DNA of 64,000 nt from Timema cristinae (lineage: Eukaryota; Arthropoda; Insecta; Phasmatodea; Timematidae): positions 11,950,468 through 12,014,467 of the forward strand of contig JBCFYV010011135.1 in assembly GCA_039000515.1 (NCBI GenBank). The letters are read 5' to 3'. Positions 1 to 11,269 of the stretch are shown here, in pieces. The stretch's first letter is position 1. Each line of letters starts with the position of its first letter. The position numbers were made by a program, and so were the translations under genes. The notes beneath the pieces were generated by a model that was not told the DNA's origin, ran no database searches, and saw nothing but the letters and a program-made list of their open reading frames with translations.

Positions 1-219
1 TTACTGCCTAGCGTGTAGCAAGTAATACAATACAATAGGCTGATGAACCAATATTTACATTTTTTTAAATATAAATTCTAAAATAATTATTATTGTGTAT
101 AGTTCACTAGTGAAGAGAAGATTGATTTAATCTCTTTCTTTCCATACACACGCGAATATATTTCCTTCTAATGTAATCAATTTTTTAACCTTAACCTATT
201 AATGTTAATATTCAAATAC

Positions 220-478
220 CCGCCTCGGTGGCGTAGTTGGATAACGCGCTTGTCGTGTTGAGCCCGACTGCTGAGGACGGGGAGATCGAGGTTCGAATCT
301 CGGTCGGGTGAACTGGGAGTGGTTTTTACTAAATGGTTTTCCACTCTCCCTCCACGCAAATGCGGGTTCACATCCTATAATTCAACCTTCCTAATTCCTG
401 ATCCATTAGAGTAATTAGTACTTAAAAGCGTATAACCCGAACGGGTAGTAAGACGCGGTGCTAAGTATAAGTATAATA
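220..478 (+). repeat. SINE family A, near full-length, tRNA-derived
   Basis: The head carries RNA polymerase III promoter signals: an A-box-like TGGCGTAGTTGG near 230 and a B box GGTTCGAATCT near 290. A body with the segment GGAGTGGTTTTTACTAAATG follows, and the element ends in the tail motif CCCGAACGGGTAGTAAGACG. Related copies lie in both orientations elsewhere (26.6, 31.5, 42.4, 52.2, 54.3, 59.5 and 61.0 kb), which supports a dispersed retroposon and not a tRNA gene. It is non-coding; the peptide readable on the opposite strand is debris. The family name is local to this annotation. Confidence 0.85.
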
Positions 479-934
479 TTCAAATATGCTGTAAGCTTGT
501 GAGCACGTTATAAGATATATAACTATTAATAATAACAGTTATACCATTTATATGCCTTATTGGAGTAAAGATTATGTGTGTAGAAATTACAAGAAAAATA
601 GGCACTTTTCATGGTGGGGTAGTGAAAATCTACATAGAAAAAATTATTTCAGTGCGTTTATAAGGGATTTTAAACCTTAAATCCCCAGTTCTTTCAAACC
701 AGACCAGATGAGATTGTCACCTGTTTCCGCGTGCCCATATATATGGGGTAGTTTTGTGTATAAAATATATACTAAAAAAATACTAATATACAGCTGTTAC
801 TGCTTGTCTTTAAGATGACGTACACTTCTGTCGTCAAACTTTTTTCAGTCAATTATTTTATTTTGAAAAAATTATATCTGTAGACTGTGATTAAAAAATT
901 TTTTATGAATTAGTTTCCAGGATAAATAAAGAGG

Positions 935-1211
935 CGTGACCTGGTGGTCTAGGTGTAAGGTATTGGACTTCTGTGCTGGGGGTCCAGGGTTTAATCCCCG
1001 GTCCCGGCACAGATTTATCTGATTACCAAATCCTTCCTTCACCTCTGACAAGACGTGTATTAATCACAACTTGTGAATGTGTGGAATACCAGGCCTCCAC
1101 GGTGGTTCGGATCCCACGTTAAACTGTAGGTCCTCCATTTCATCTCACAATCTCCCTACCATTACACATTAGCGTAAGTGCGTATAACCCGAACGGGTAG
1201 TAAGACGCGGT
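935..1211 (+). repeat. SINE family B, full-length, tRNA-derived
   Basis: The head has an A-box-like CTGGTGGTCTAGGTGTAAGG and a B-box-like GGGTTTAATCCC. The body includes CACCTCTGACAAGACGTGTA and GGTTCGGATCCCACG, and the 3' tail has the same CCCGAACGGGTAGTAAGACG motif as family A. The tail runs straight into a long TAA repeat, as expected for a SINE copied by a LINE with a TAA-type tail. Other copies are at 4.97, 25.9, 27.2, 38.5, 40.2, 51.8 and 55.2 kb. Confidence 0.88.
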
Positions 1212-1215
1212 GATG

Positions 1216-1297
<82 letters not shown>
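1212..1297 (+). repeat. (TAA)n microsatellite at SINE 3' end
   Basis: About 28 uninterrupted trinucleotide units directly follow the SINE B tail. The homopolymeric Ile or Tyr runs readable here on the minus strand are translation artefacts. The length suggests expansion of the SINE tail after insertion. Confidence 0.95.
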
Positions 1298-1298
<1 letters not shown>

Positions 1299-2370
1299 GA
1301 AGCCTACACATAACACAACCCAAGGCTTCATTTAACCTGTCAAAAGAAGACAGCATTAACCCTTGACCACATAAAATGCACCATCTTTTTCCATAAAGAG
1401 CTACCAATTTCAGGGATATAGAATTGGTGTCAGAAGTGGGATATCCTAATCAAGTTAATTTAATAATACGTATGAGAAAACAGACTGGCTGTAAAGGGAT
1501 GATTATGACAACCCTTGTTAAAGAATGTTCAAGCAAAATAGTATATAAAGATGAGTGCTTTAAATAAAATGTAACAGGCTAAGCTCATTTAGCCTGTACA
1601 TACAAAGAAATTGAAACAAAAATAAATTGCAGCTTATTAACTCACTGTGTAAATGTTACGTACTGGCTCACTTGATTCCAGCCAGGCTGGACAACTAAAG
1701 TAATAAGTGGTTGCAGCAGCCTCATCTAGTCAACTGACACAGAAAAAAAATACTGAGCGACCTGTGCTCTTCCTTGGACTCCGGCCAACTGTGGTTTATT
1801 TTTCTGGATTATTCTATCATGTTCGAATAAAGCTCCCTTCCCCTCCTTTCCTTTGACGTCAGATCCATTTCATATACAATGTGACACCTCTCGTACTATT
1901 ATTGTATTTCATTTCAGCTACTTGTTACACGAGCAGTCAAAAGGCTTGCAGCTCAACTTAACCTACAAGCAGCGGTCAAGATGACCGTTCCATTGGTATC
2001 TCCACCTCACCACAGAAAATCATGTAATATCTGTTAAAGTTGTATTTCTAGTATGTCACAGATTTTAGTATTTGGACTACCTCATATGAGAAGCTTTAAT
2101 GTTTGTTAAGTGTAGTAGTATACTCTTTGTCAGAGTCAGATTATTTTAAACAAAGTGTAGTTCTTATGACCACACTTGTTAATTGTTAAACTATATCCAT
2201 ATGACCCGTCTTAAATCTTTGGTGACAGTCTGATTCACTGTTCTATGTGAACATATCTCTAATGGTTTGATATTTAGTTTGGCAGAAGGGGGAAATAAGG
2301 TTAATTCATAGCGTTGCTGTACGAGCTAATTGAGGATTTGGCTATTATCAGTCTTTAGTTGGTATTGTTG
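1298..2370. other. No gene seen; 3' half is family E repeat flank
   Basis: No coding sequence is supported. From about 2090 the sequence is similar to the complement of 9.45-9.53 kb (shared stretch around GGATTTGGCTATT at 2334). This, with the similarity continuing past the inserted LTR at 4.2 kb, suggests an older repeat (family E, possibly itself an LTR) into which the 2371-4199 LTR inserted. Confidence 0.4.
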
Positions 2371-2593
2371 TGTGACATCCTTAAGGTTCCAGGAAGCGTA
2401 CCATAAATAATATCCAAGGAGTCACAAGAGAGAACAGATTGTTTATTTATTTGTTTACATAAATTAATTCTGAAGTATAGACAGTACATCATCGTTTCAA
2501 GAACAACGATATTGATTTGACCAATTTAACATCTGGTGTTCAAAAACAACCAGACAAGTGGCATTGCTGAAATAATAACCTCGCAATAAGTTA

Positions 2594-2599
2594 TTATAT

Positions 2600-2644
<45 letters not shown>
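2594..2644. repeat. (TA)n microsatellite
   Basis: An alternating TA run with one phase slip lies near the 3' part of the minus-strand LTR. The second LTR copy does not have it at a matching position, so it arose after the copies separated. Confidence 0.9.
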
Positions 2645-2647
<3 letters not shown>

Positions 2648-3384
2648 AATCTAAAACCCATAGGCTACTGAGAATCAGCCCAGACTATCCATTATTATAA
2701 CATCAATAGAAAAATAGGCTCTCAAGAAAGAGGATTTTTCTATACACTCGTTAGACTTGGCCATTCTAAAGCCTTTTCTAAAAAGTTATCACCCATAACT
2801 ATGTTTATATCAAAACATAACAGCTCGGTACAATTCAATATAATTGTCTGTCAATAATGCTAATAGAGAATATCTGAACCTAACAGCTGAAAGAAATTTG
2901 ATATAATCATCTCTGTCAATAAACGCCATTAAATGTTAGTTCAGTTTAACAAACAAGAGAACTATATGTTGACTAGACGTATCACTAACGCCATTAAATA
3001 GTAACTTTAGTTTAACCAATAAGAAACCTATACGTTGACTAGACGTATCAATAAACGTTATTAAATATTAATTTTAGTAAAACAAATAAGAGAACCATAT
3101 TTATAATTTAGTCAGCGCACCAGAGGCCACAAACTCAGCAAACTAATCAACGTAAATTAATTAATAGCAATATAATGGTTAGATCACGCCGGTAAATAAC
3201 CTACATATTTACAATTAAATGTACTCGCAACAATTCCACGAGATATTTCCAAAGCCCCAAAGAAAGACTATATTCATTTTTAGAGTTAATTCCAAACGAT
3301 AATGTTATCAAGCAAAACCCCCCCCATAATGATATCGAAACTGAATTTTGAAGTTCATTCCCTAGAGAAGATTTAAGTCGGCGT

Positions 3385-3455
3385 CCTCACCTTATAAATG
3401 CCGGTGGTACAATGAATAAATAAACTAAAGCTACAAGCCATTTTATAGCACACAA
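3385..3455 (-). promoter_or_regulatory. LTR core promoter with splice-donor-like site
   Basis: On the minus strand a TATA element GCTATAAAATGGCTTGTAG (3431-3455) is followed by CATTGTACCACCGGCAT and then AAGGTGAGG (3385-3393), which fits a 5' splice donor. The same order (TATA plus ATGGCTTGTA, CATTGTACCAC, then AAGGTAAGG) occurs at 14264-14330 in the second LTR. Conservation of this block between diverged copies suggests it is the transcription start region of the retroelement. Promoter and donor activity are inferred. Confidence 0.55.
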
Positions 3456-3540
3456 ACTCGAGCAAATTCACAGAGAGGGGGAAGCTGGGTGGAGAAGAAC
3501 AAACAATAGCAGGAAGGTAGGCAGTGCTCTGGTGGGGGAA

Positions 3541-3948
3541 ACGGTGACACTGAGAACTATTGAAGGTGCTAGGAAACTTCCACAGGGGGAAACGGTGACA
3601 CTGAGAACTATTTAAGGTGCTAGGAAACTTCCACAGGGGGAAACGGTGACACTGAGAACTATTGAAGGTGCTATGAAACTTCCACAGGGGGAAACGGTGA
3701 CACTGAGAAATATTGAAGGTGCTATGAAACTTCCACAGGGGGAAACGGTGACACTGAGAACTATTGAAGGTGCTATGAAACTTCCACAGGGGGAAACGGT
3801 GACACTGAGAACTATTTAAGGTGCTAGGAAACTTCCACAGGGGGAAACGGTGACACTGAGAACTATTTAAGGTGCTAGGAAACTTCCACAGGGGGAAACG
3901 GTGACACTGAGAACTATTGAAGGTGCTAGGGAACTTCCACAGCCGGAA
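3541..3948 (-). repeat. 51-bp tandem array, 8 units, in LTR U3
   Basis: Eight copies at exactly 51-bp spacing (unit starts 3541, 3592, 3643, 3694, 3745, 3796, 3847, 3898). Each contains GGGGGAAACGGTGACACTG and CTTCCACAG. Units differ by a few substitutions (GAACTATTGA or GAACTATTTA; GCTAGG or GCTATG). The array lies upstream of the TATA box when the LTR is read on the minus strand. The other LTR has about one copy of the same block, so the array is a lineage-specific amplification. Because 51 is a multiple of 3, frames stay open across it; this is not coding. Confidence 0.9.
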
Positions 3949-4203
3949 CCAGACTCTACCCTGGTCAAACTCAGTCTTTGTTTATTGCGGGCGTGACAAC
4001 CATCACTGCGGGGTGTTGGGTTCGGCCTGGCTTCAGTTAACGTTGTACTTCCCTCGGTGGAGAGTATCGTTAGGTGTGAGCTCCGGAGTGCCCCATTCAG
4101 CAAGGCAGGCAATGAGTTCAGCCCCATGTTACGGACCATTATACAGATTGTTTCTTCTTAGGCGTGACTTTGTTTCTACTTTGGTGTAACATCGTTACAG
4201 TTG

Positions 4204-4900
4204 TTAAACCTTTGTGTGGTGTTCAACTCGTGGGTATGCTTCTATCCCAAAGGGGTGGCCCACTTCTTGGTGTTTAATATAAATGTCCGGCTCCCTTCAG
4301 GCACAGCTTGACACCTTAATGTTTAGAAGTTTTGCATTGGTGTAGTCTGTCACCAGACTAATGTCAGGTGTTAATTTCACTATTGGATGTTCATGCAGTA
4401 CTAATTAGGAATATCCCTGCAATAGTTTCATTATGGCCTATATTCCTGATATTTCTCTTTTTACCATTAGTTGACCAAAAGTTCAAGCTGTTGGAAGATT
4501 TATTTTGTTTCATATTACTCTTTTTTGGAGCTAGCCAACGTTAGCTAATTCAGTTAGCGACTATCGCTATAACTCCTTAAATACGGACTCCCTAGTTTTA
4601 AAAGTTGTTCAACATAATTATTTGACCATATTTATCATATTTGAGGCTAACAGCCGTAGGAATTGAGTAGTGTTGTGTATTGTTGCTTGCCAATAGCTTA
4701 ATTTTATCCTTCTAATTAGAATTGCGGTAGTTATCTGCTTTGTACACTTTCGTTTTAGAAAGTGTGCATGTTCTTATTTAAGAAGTCACACGTTATTCAA
4801 TATTCAACCCAAGCATTGTTGTCTAAGTTGAGTGTTAATTTAAGGTGCCTCACACCAAAAACGGCAATTTGGTAACATTATTTTTAGTTACCATTTTTTA
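4204..4900 (+). repeat. Family E repeat, right part, with a single 85-bp-type unit
   Basis: Bases 4201-4290 resemble the complement of one unit of the 85-bp array at 7.77-8.67 kb: GTGGTGTTCAACTCGTGGGT here corresponds to GCGGTGCTCAACTGGTGGGT there, and GTGGCCCACTTCTTGGTG to the array's edge. Similarity continues beyond the unit, for example CCCTTCAGGCACAGCTTGAC against the complement of 7.71-7.74 kb. The block is therefore a related element with one unit where the 8-kb copy has about eleven. It has no coding potential. Confidence 0.45.
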
Positions 4901-4967
4901 CGCCGTATATTTATTAAGGAAAGTGTGGAATACCCTCATATATGTAAACATGTAACTATTCTCTTTT

Positions 4968-5250
4968 GAGGTGACCTGGCGGTCTAGGGGTAAGGTGTCA
5001 GATTTCTGTGCTGGGGTTCCGGGGCTCAATCCTCGGTCCCGGCACAGATTTATCTGATTGCCAAACCCTTCTTTCACCTCTGACAAGACATCTTGTGAAT
5101 GTGGGGAATGCCAGGCTGCCACCGTGGTTCGGATCCCACGTTTAACTGTAGGTCCTCCATTTCATCTCACAATCACCCTACCATTACACATTAGCGTAAG
5201 TACGTATAACCCTAACGGGTAGTAAGACGCGGCGCTAATAATAATAATAT
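4968..5250 (+). repeat. SINE family B, with internal deletion
   Basis: It shows the full B architecture: GACCTGGCGGTCTAGGGGTA head, CACCTCTGACAAGACATC, GGTTCGGATCCCACG, and the shared tail ending in a short TAA run. About 14 bases are missing after the CTGACAAGAC block compared with other copies. The tail reads CCTAACGGGTAGTAAGACG, one change from the usual palindrome CCCGAACGGG. Confidence 0.85.
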
Positions 5251-6882
5251 ATTTTGTTTTGATATGAATACATTTATTTGTTAACTTTTATTTATTCTCT
5301 TTTGTTTAACAATGTACTTTATCCTACCCTTACTTAACTTATTTGTATTTATCACCATCTATTTTAACAATAGCCGGGTCTAGGCTTATAAAAGTTAGGG
5401 ATAGAACAATCGAGAAATACTTGAATTGAAAGTAAAGCCAAGCAAGCAACCGTGACAACTTGACAATGTAATGCAACAAAGAGAAGATTTGGTTTTCTCT
5501 GTCTTTCTTTCTCTTTTTAATCAAGCAAGTACGTGATATTTACAGAAGACACAGATAAGAAGTGAAATGGTGTCAAGTAAGATCCAGTGAGACTTGATTC
5601 ATTTTCAGTGATGTGTGTACTTTTCATTAACTATAGTGCAATTTAATTTCTAACAGGTATGATTTTTATTAGGAGCCCTTTTAGATAAATTAGGGCTACT
5701 GTGGTGAATTCATTACACCATTAAATTGCACCCAGGTCTTAATTAATTAAAACTGATATCAAAGAATACATTGGTAAATAAAATAAATGATACTTTAACG
5801 ATTGAGAATCCTATATATTATTTATGTTGTTAACATCCTTTTTTTTTCAACTGTTACAAAGCCTACAGCGATGAATAATGTATCAATGGATAGGATTTTC
5901 TTACTGACTTCTGACATAGCTTACTTATCTTACGTTAAGACATATTGTTTGCTTAGAATTTAAGTTTAAATAAAAATCTAATAATATTTTTGTACCAATT
6001 ACCAAAAATAAACGCTCTTAGCTATTTTATATATACACTTCGCTGAGTATTTAATTTCAACAACCCAACAAAAGACTAAATCACAATTTTTTTGGGGGGA
6101 GGACAAGGTTTAATATGCGAAAGTTTCGCAAGGGTTTACTCGTATACTCTAAAAGTAATATGTGAGCTACCTATTAACATGTTTATAAAATTTTCAGTAA
6201 GGCAGGTCAGAGATCTTAGAATTATGTCATGTGGTATTTTTGATTGATTGTTTTCCCAAAATCATATGTAAAGTATATATTTTAAAATGGTTTAACGCGA
6301 GGTGAGTAAGACAAATAAAGGGTATAAAAGGGTAAAAAAAAAGTAAAAGTTCAGTTTTAACTCAAATTGAGCTAGTGCCGTCATCTGTTAGACAAACATA
6401 TGGCCTGAGACCTTTATAATGCACTGTAGATTTTGGTTAAAAGACGTCTCTGTCATATATAAACTAATTTAAAATAAATGGTATAGTTCACCGCACAAAC
6501 TTCCTATCTTTTTGATCTTAAAATGGAGGCGTTTACTAAAAACTCGTAAGATTTGTGAAACAAAATAATGTACATTGCTGCAGAAACACTCCACCAAAGA
6601 GAGTAAATGAAATAACAAACGATGTTACGGAAACATTGAGTATAGAGGAGCATCTTTCAACCAAAGGGCATAACAATCCATTTCATATTAAAAATACTTC
6701 ATAAAACTAAACACATATATTTGATAATAGCTTAGAAAATATTGGTTTTATAAAATATTATTTAATAAAAGAGATATATATTTTAAAAGTACTTCATCTT
6801 TATAGTGATAAATTATTTCCTATCTCAAATAGTTGCGAAGATATGATCAACATTTGAAATCTATGCATATATAATATATAAT

Positions 6883-6916
<34 letters not shown>

Positions 6917-7560
6917 ATATAAACTCATCTTTAAGGAAAAATCTCATTTTGTTTGTAATGTTTAACCGAAATTTAATCAAAATCGTTAGAGTTTATTTTG
7001 AGACCTTTGGCAACAGCGCTCTAGTAAAAACAAAAGACTCCGACTATGTGGACAAAGGAAACAAACATAATGGGGGAACACTTGAAAATAGAATACAGAA
7101 ATTCATGTTGACATAAGAGTTTAATGGAGCTAGTAAACAAGCTAGTACATAGACAAACATCACCGCACAATCCAATATTTCCTAAATTGGCCTATAGAGA
7201 TGGCCAAGGTAATTGACATAACTGCAAATCAATATGTTGACACACTCATATAGTGAACCCGGCGTGAAGAGCCTAAGGTTTAACACAACAGGTAAAACCC
7301 CGGCTATGCAATATAATTTTAGTCCCACTCTTAAAAGGAATTGTTATACTGGCCAGAAAAATCTACACAATACAATAGTGATCATTAATTTGTTGCAACA
7401 ATCCTTTCAAAAGCTACTACTGGTGATCAGGGCCAAAACAGATCCAGCTCATATAAACAACCCTATTTTAAGAGATACGGACTATTTACAGTACGATAGT
7501 GAAGCTAGCTTTATCCTAACAATATAGTTTTAAAATGTTTTCAGACAATTAACTATTTGT
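5251..7560. other. AT-rich DNA, no gene recognised
   Basis: I see only short chance reading frames, none with a recognisable motif or codon bias. A compound TA/ATAA microsatellite occupies about 6866-6920. A repeat origin for parts of it is likely but I cannot name a family. Confidence 0.5.
6866..6920. repeat. Compound (AT)n / ATATAAT microsatellite
   Basis: Runs of alternating AT are broken by AATATATA phase shifts, giving several overlapping short palindromes. Confidence 0.85.
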
Positions 7561-7771
7561 TCCGGTCATAGATAGACCATTAATCTATCCAGGGAAAGTT
7601 CCAACTCAGGGTTCTAGGCCTTAATATTACATGGGTTGGCAAGTAACCAATTGGTATAACCCGAAATGATGAGAAAAAACAACTATACAAGGATTACAAT
7701 CAATGAAGAGGGTTTCAAACAGCCCCTTAAGGGTACCAAACTAGAAAGTCAATCAAGATGTGGGGCCCACC

Positions 7772-8670
7772 AGAAGAGCAGGAACAACCCACCAGTTGAG
7801 CACCGCAAACAGGTGAACAACAAAACTTAAATAACATATAGTACGTGGGCCATGCCAGATGAGCAGGAACAACCCACCAGTTGAGCACCGCAAACAGGTG
7901 AACAACAAAACTTAAATAACATATAGTACGTGGCCATGCCATATGAGCAGGAACAACCCACCAGTTGAGCACCGCAAACAGGTGAACAACAAAACTTAAA
8001 TAACATATAGTACGTGGGCCATGCCAGATGAGCAGGAACAACCCACCAGTTGAGCACCGCAAACAGGTGAACAACAAAACTTAAATAACATATAGTACGT
8101 GGGCCATGCCAGATAAACAGGAACAACCCACCAGTTGAGCACCGCAAACAGGTGAACAACAAAACTTAAATAACATATAGTACGTGGTTCATGCCAGATA
8201 AACAGGAACAACCCACCAGTTGAGCACCGCAAACAGGTGAACAACAAAACTTAAATAACATATAGTACGTGGGCCATGCCAGATGAGCAGGAACAACCCA
8301 CCAGTTGAGCACCGCAAACAGGTGAACAACAAAACTTAAATAACATATAGTACGTGGGCCATGCCAGATAAACAGGAACGACCCACAAGTTGAGACCGCT
8401 AACCTGTGAAAAACAAAACTTATATATTATACAAAGTGTGGGCCATGCCAGATGGGCAGTAATGACCCACAAGTTAATCACCGCAAACAGGCACGCAACA
8501 AAACTTAAAAAGCATACAATGTGTGAGCTATACCAGATGGGCAGTAACGACCCACAAGTTGAGCCCCGCAAAACTGGTGAACAACGATACTTAAATACCA
8601 CATTGTGTGCGAGCCATGCCAGATGGCCAGGGATGTTCCACAAGTTTAGCACCGCAACTGGGTTAACAAC
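7772..8670. repeat. 85-bp minisatellite, about 11 units
   Basis: The units contain GAACAACCCACCAGTTGAGC, ACCGCAAACAGGTGAACAAC and TAGTACGTGGGCCATGCC. The first seven or eight (about 7772-8370) are nearly identical. The last three or four (about 8370-8670) are progressively diverged, with AGTAATGACCCACAAGTT-type variants, so homogenisation has been strongest at the left. One unit is a base shorter (GTGGCCATGCC). The minus-strand reading frames rich in CSPVCGAQLVGC are by-products of the array. Confidence 0.92.
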
Positions 8671-10420
8671 ACGGCATAAGGCACCCAGATCACGCTATAC
8701 ATGTTAAACAATAACTAACTAGGTATAATTCTTAGGCCTGGAACAACCTAAACAGGCCCTTCCCTGCCTGAAGGTCCTGCTGACTAAAACATGGTCATGC
8801 AGGCCAAGGAGTGAGATGCACACCTAAATAAACCACAGGCCTTAAGGACCGAGCAGAAAAATATGTGATGCGAGATATCACTCATGGCATGTACAACATG
8901 TCATAATTAATAAAAGGCTAATCTAATCACACATATGATAATCTCTAGATCAACAAACACTTTCAACCGGTATGAAAATTATTCATATGTTGCACCCTCT
9001 CTGAGTCCTCTTACTACCGACCAATGAAAATAATAAAAGGGAGAGAGTGAATCTAAGGAACAAGTTACAGGGAAATTATGAGAAATATTTAAAAGCAACA
9101 AGATGAAAAGTTTATTCATATTAATAACAAGAGCGCAGATAACAGTACATGGTCTCATTATATCTTAATGAGATATGTTGGAAATTAAACTCGGTGACAA
9201 CAACATTATGCCGCAGGTATATTTACAGAACCGAAACTTGAAATCCTATCATTATCCTGACGGTTCAGTCTATATGAGAAAACAACATTACGTTTGAAAT
9301 TAAAGGCGGTAAAAGATTACAGGGGCCTAATGGGCACCTTCAGTTGGTTACAAAAGTTTCGTTATTTACAGAAAACGAAGATATAAATTACGTTACTTCA
9401 ACTTAGAAAACATTATGTACGGCAATTACATAACGCGAGAGTTTGACTAACAGACAATAGCCAAATCCCCGTGGGACTATCTGATTCTGACTCAGACTTG
9501 GAATCAAAACAATAATGTCTTCAGAAAACAATACATCAAATGTCCTAAAGGGATATGCAAATGAAAAGATATTTAAATCAGTAATAGTTATTTAAAGTCA
9601 TGATACCTCAAAAAGGAAAATTGAATAGTTACATTACTTTACGATAATTTTAAAGCAAACTAAATAAGAGATGTTACCTCGATGAATAGAAAACATTAAT
9701 ACAATATCCACAATATCAAACATATTAACTTTAACTCGTACAAAAATTAAATCAACTTTTAAGAATGGATATTTACGAAAGTGAATATTAGACAAAAGAC
9801 TCTAGCGCCCAGGTGGCGATATACCAATTTAAATAGTACGACCATAATACGAAGATATTTTGAGAAATATAAGATTAAAGATTTATATACAAAATTATAA
9901 GAGTCGAAAATAAATATAAGTCCTAAACAATAATCGCCATAGTAACGATACATATTACAAGTTGTATCCAGCCACTGTCCCGGTCGATGTCAATGGTCCG
10001 TCATCCATCACAGATGGAAATATAGTCAATTTTGGCATGCATGTGTAGCCATTATATAGGAGTTTCATTGCAGGAAAGGGGGGTGGGAACACAAAAACAC
10101 ACGCTAGGTGACGTCAACGAAGTCTTCAAACAGTCACGTAGACCATTGTTTACAAGCTCCATTGGACTATCAACTAGTTTCTCCAATCATCCGATGTTTT
10201 ATTGGTACTTCTTCTTCCAACCGCCAGAGGTCAGGTACGTAGTTATACCTTGCTGCCATCGCAGATACCCAGCTCATTATTCACCAATTGTAAACGGAGT
10301 GTCTGGACCTCTAGTTGACGCGTCGTGTCTCGCTTGACCCACTCGTCGTTTTTAGTACGCCCGGTGTATGCCAGCCTTGCAGGTTACTAGTGTAAGCAGA
10401 ATCATATGGTAAGTACACGA
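8671..10420 (-). mobile_element. Probable degraded LTR-like element (family E), minus
   Basis: The minus strand carries CTATATAATGGCTACAC at about 10042-10058, close to the TATA block of the two well-supported LTRs. The 9.45-9.53 kb stretch resembles 2.09-2.35 kb, and the 85-bp array corresponds to a single unit at 4.2 kb. Together these suggest a long, old LTR or related element in minus orientation including the array. I could not find convincing ends or a target duplication, so limits are approximate. No retroviral-type protein sequence is visible. Confidence 0.35.
10030..10110 (-). promoter_or_regulatory. TATA-type promoter candidate in family E element
   Basis: TATATAATGGC on the minus strand lies downstream of a more GC-rich stretch (10.1-10.4 kb), the layout seen in the LTRs at 2.4-4.2 and 13.9-15.4 kb. 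Activity is inferred from similarity only. Confidence 0.35.
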
Positions 10421-10599
10421 ACAAACTATTAACATAGAATTGGATTTGGTAGTGAAATTTATTGTTCAGCAATATTTTATCATGTCTTCTTAACCTACAT
10501 GAACTACAACAGAGAAGATTACTATTGTAGGGATCCTAATTGAGTTGTATTTATTGGAGCGGGTATTATGATTTACTGTGATGCGAGCGTTTACGTCAT

Positions 10600-11100
10600 C
10601 ATGGGGCGGGGTCGTATTGCAACATTCTACAACGTAATGTTACACATAAAATCTACATACTGACTCTTGAGCCACCTACTCCCTACTAATTTAAAAGTTC
10701 AAACTTTTCTCGGCGTACTATTTCCGTCGATCTGGCCTGTCCATTGGTACCATCATCATGACCACCGAGTAAAGAAGTGTCGGGGAACGGAGACACGTCG
10801 GACGTGAAGAATATTAGTCTGGAACTGTGTGTCGTTCCCAGACAGCCGTGGAGTTTTATACTGGCTGAACATGATGGACCATGGGAAAGGAGGGGGGAGA
10901 GGGATGCCCCTTGTCGCTGAAAATAGCGCGTAGGCACCAGCCACAGAACCCATGCGCTCGCGGGTGTCTCCGAGATCCTCCCAGTTGGTAAGATAGCTCG
11001 GTAGAGTCAAGTTCAGTGTTGAATGCAGCGCGAGAATAGTTAACTCTTCCGATGAAACCATTCTTGTCCAGCGATGTTCCCCAGACGTGGTATGTAAGAA
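10600..11100. other. GC-richer block, origin unknown
   Basis: This stretch is clearly richer in G, C and CpG than its surroundings (for example CATGCGCTCGCGGGTGTCTC near 10950). It opens two overlapping minus-strand frames of 83 and 101 codons, neither with a motif I recognise. It may be U3 sequence of an old LTR or a decayed exon. I cannot decide. Confidence 0.3.
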
Positions 11101-11269
11101 TTGGAGTTATACATTTATAGACATATATACATAATTAGAAATCCATATCCATATATTATTTCGAGAAATGTTTTTTTGTAGCTGGTTCAGGTAGCACGGG
11201 CCAGGACTGGTTAGCTCGCTAGACTTTAATTTTAGGCTTAAATGTCTGATACAAATAAAAACTCACCGG

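Larger units (their letters stand above)
2371..4199 (-). mobile_element. Solo LTR of an LTR retrotransposon, minus orientation
   Basis: Read on the minus strand the element starts TGTAACGATGTTACA (4199 leftward) and ends GGATGTCACA (2371). It is flanked by the 4-base direct repeat GTTG (2367-2370 and 4200-4203), the expected target duplication. A second LTR at 13892-15424 shares both ends and several internal blocks, including the TATA region. No gag or pol sequence and no partner LTR adjoins, so it is most likely a solo LTR left by recombination. The target duplication size fits Ty3/gypsy-like integration but does not prove it. It contains a 51-bp tandem array in the U3 part and an AT dinucleotide run at 2594-2644. 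Confidence 0.8.

Noticed and set aside
177..371. Small conserved-looking peptide with [18 protein letters not shown]
   Set aside because: It is the complement of the tRNA-derived head of SINE family A. Such peptides are common in automated insect gene sets because the SINE is abundant.
1140..1407. Poly-Ile and poly-Tyr frames
   Set aside because: Translation of a TAA/TTA microsatellite at the end of a SINE.
3867..4189. Two 90-codon frames on opposite strands near 4 kb
   Set aside because: Both lie inside the solo LTR, partly in the 51-bp array; LTR U3 sequence is not coding here.
7727..8652. Minus-strand cysteine-bearing repeat proteins over the 85-bp array
   Set aside because: Frame-shifted readings of one non-coding unit; frames stop wherever a unit varies. 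No signal peptide or cysteine pattern that is consistent between frames.
10032..11061. Three frames of 83-101 codons in GC-richer DNA as a host gene
   Set aside because: The stretch has a TATA block shared with LTRs and no domain, and the frames overlap on opposite strands. Higher GC alone opens frames. Left as unassigned or LTR-related.
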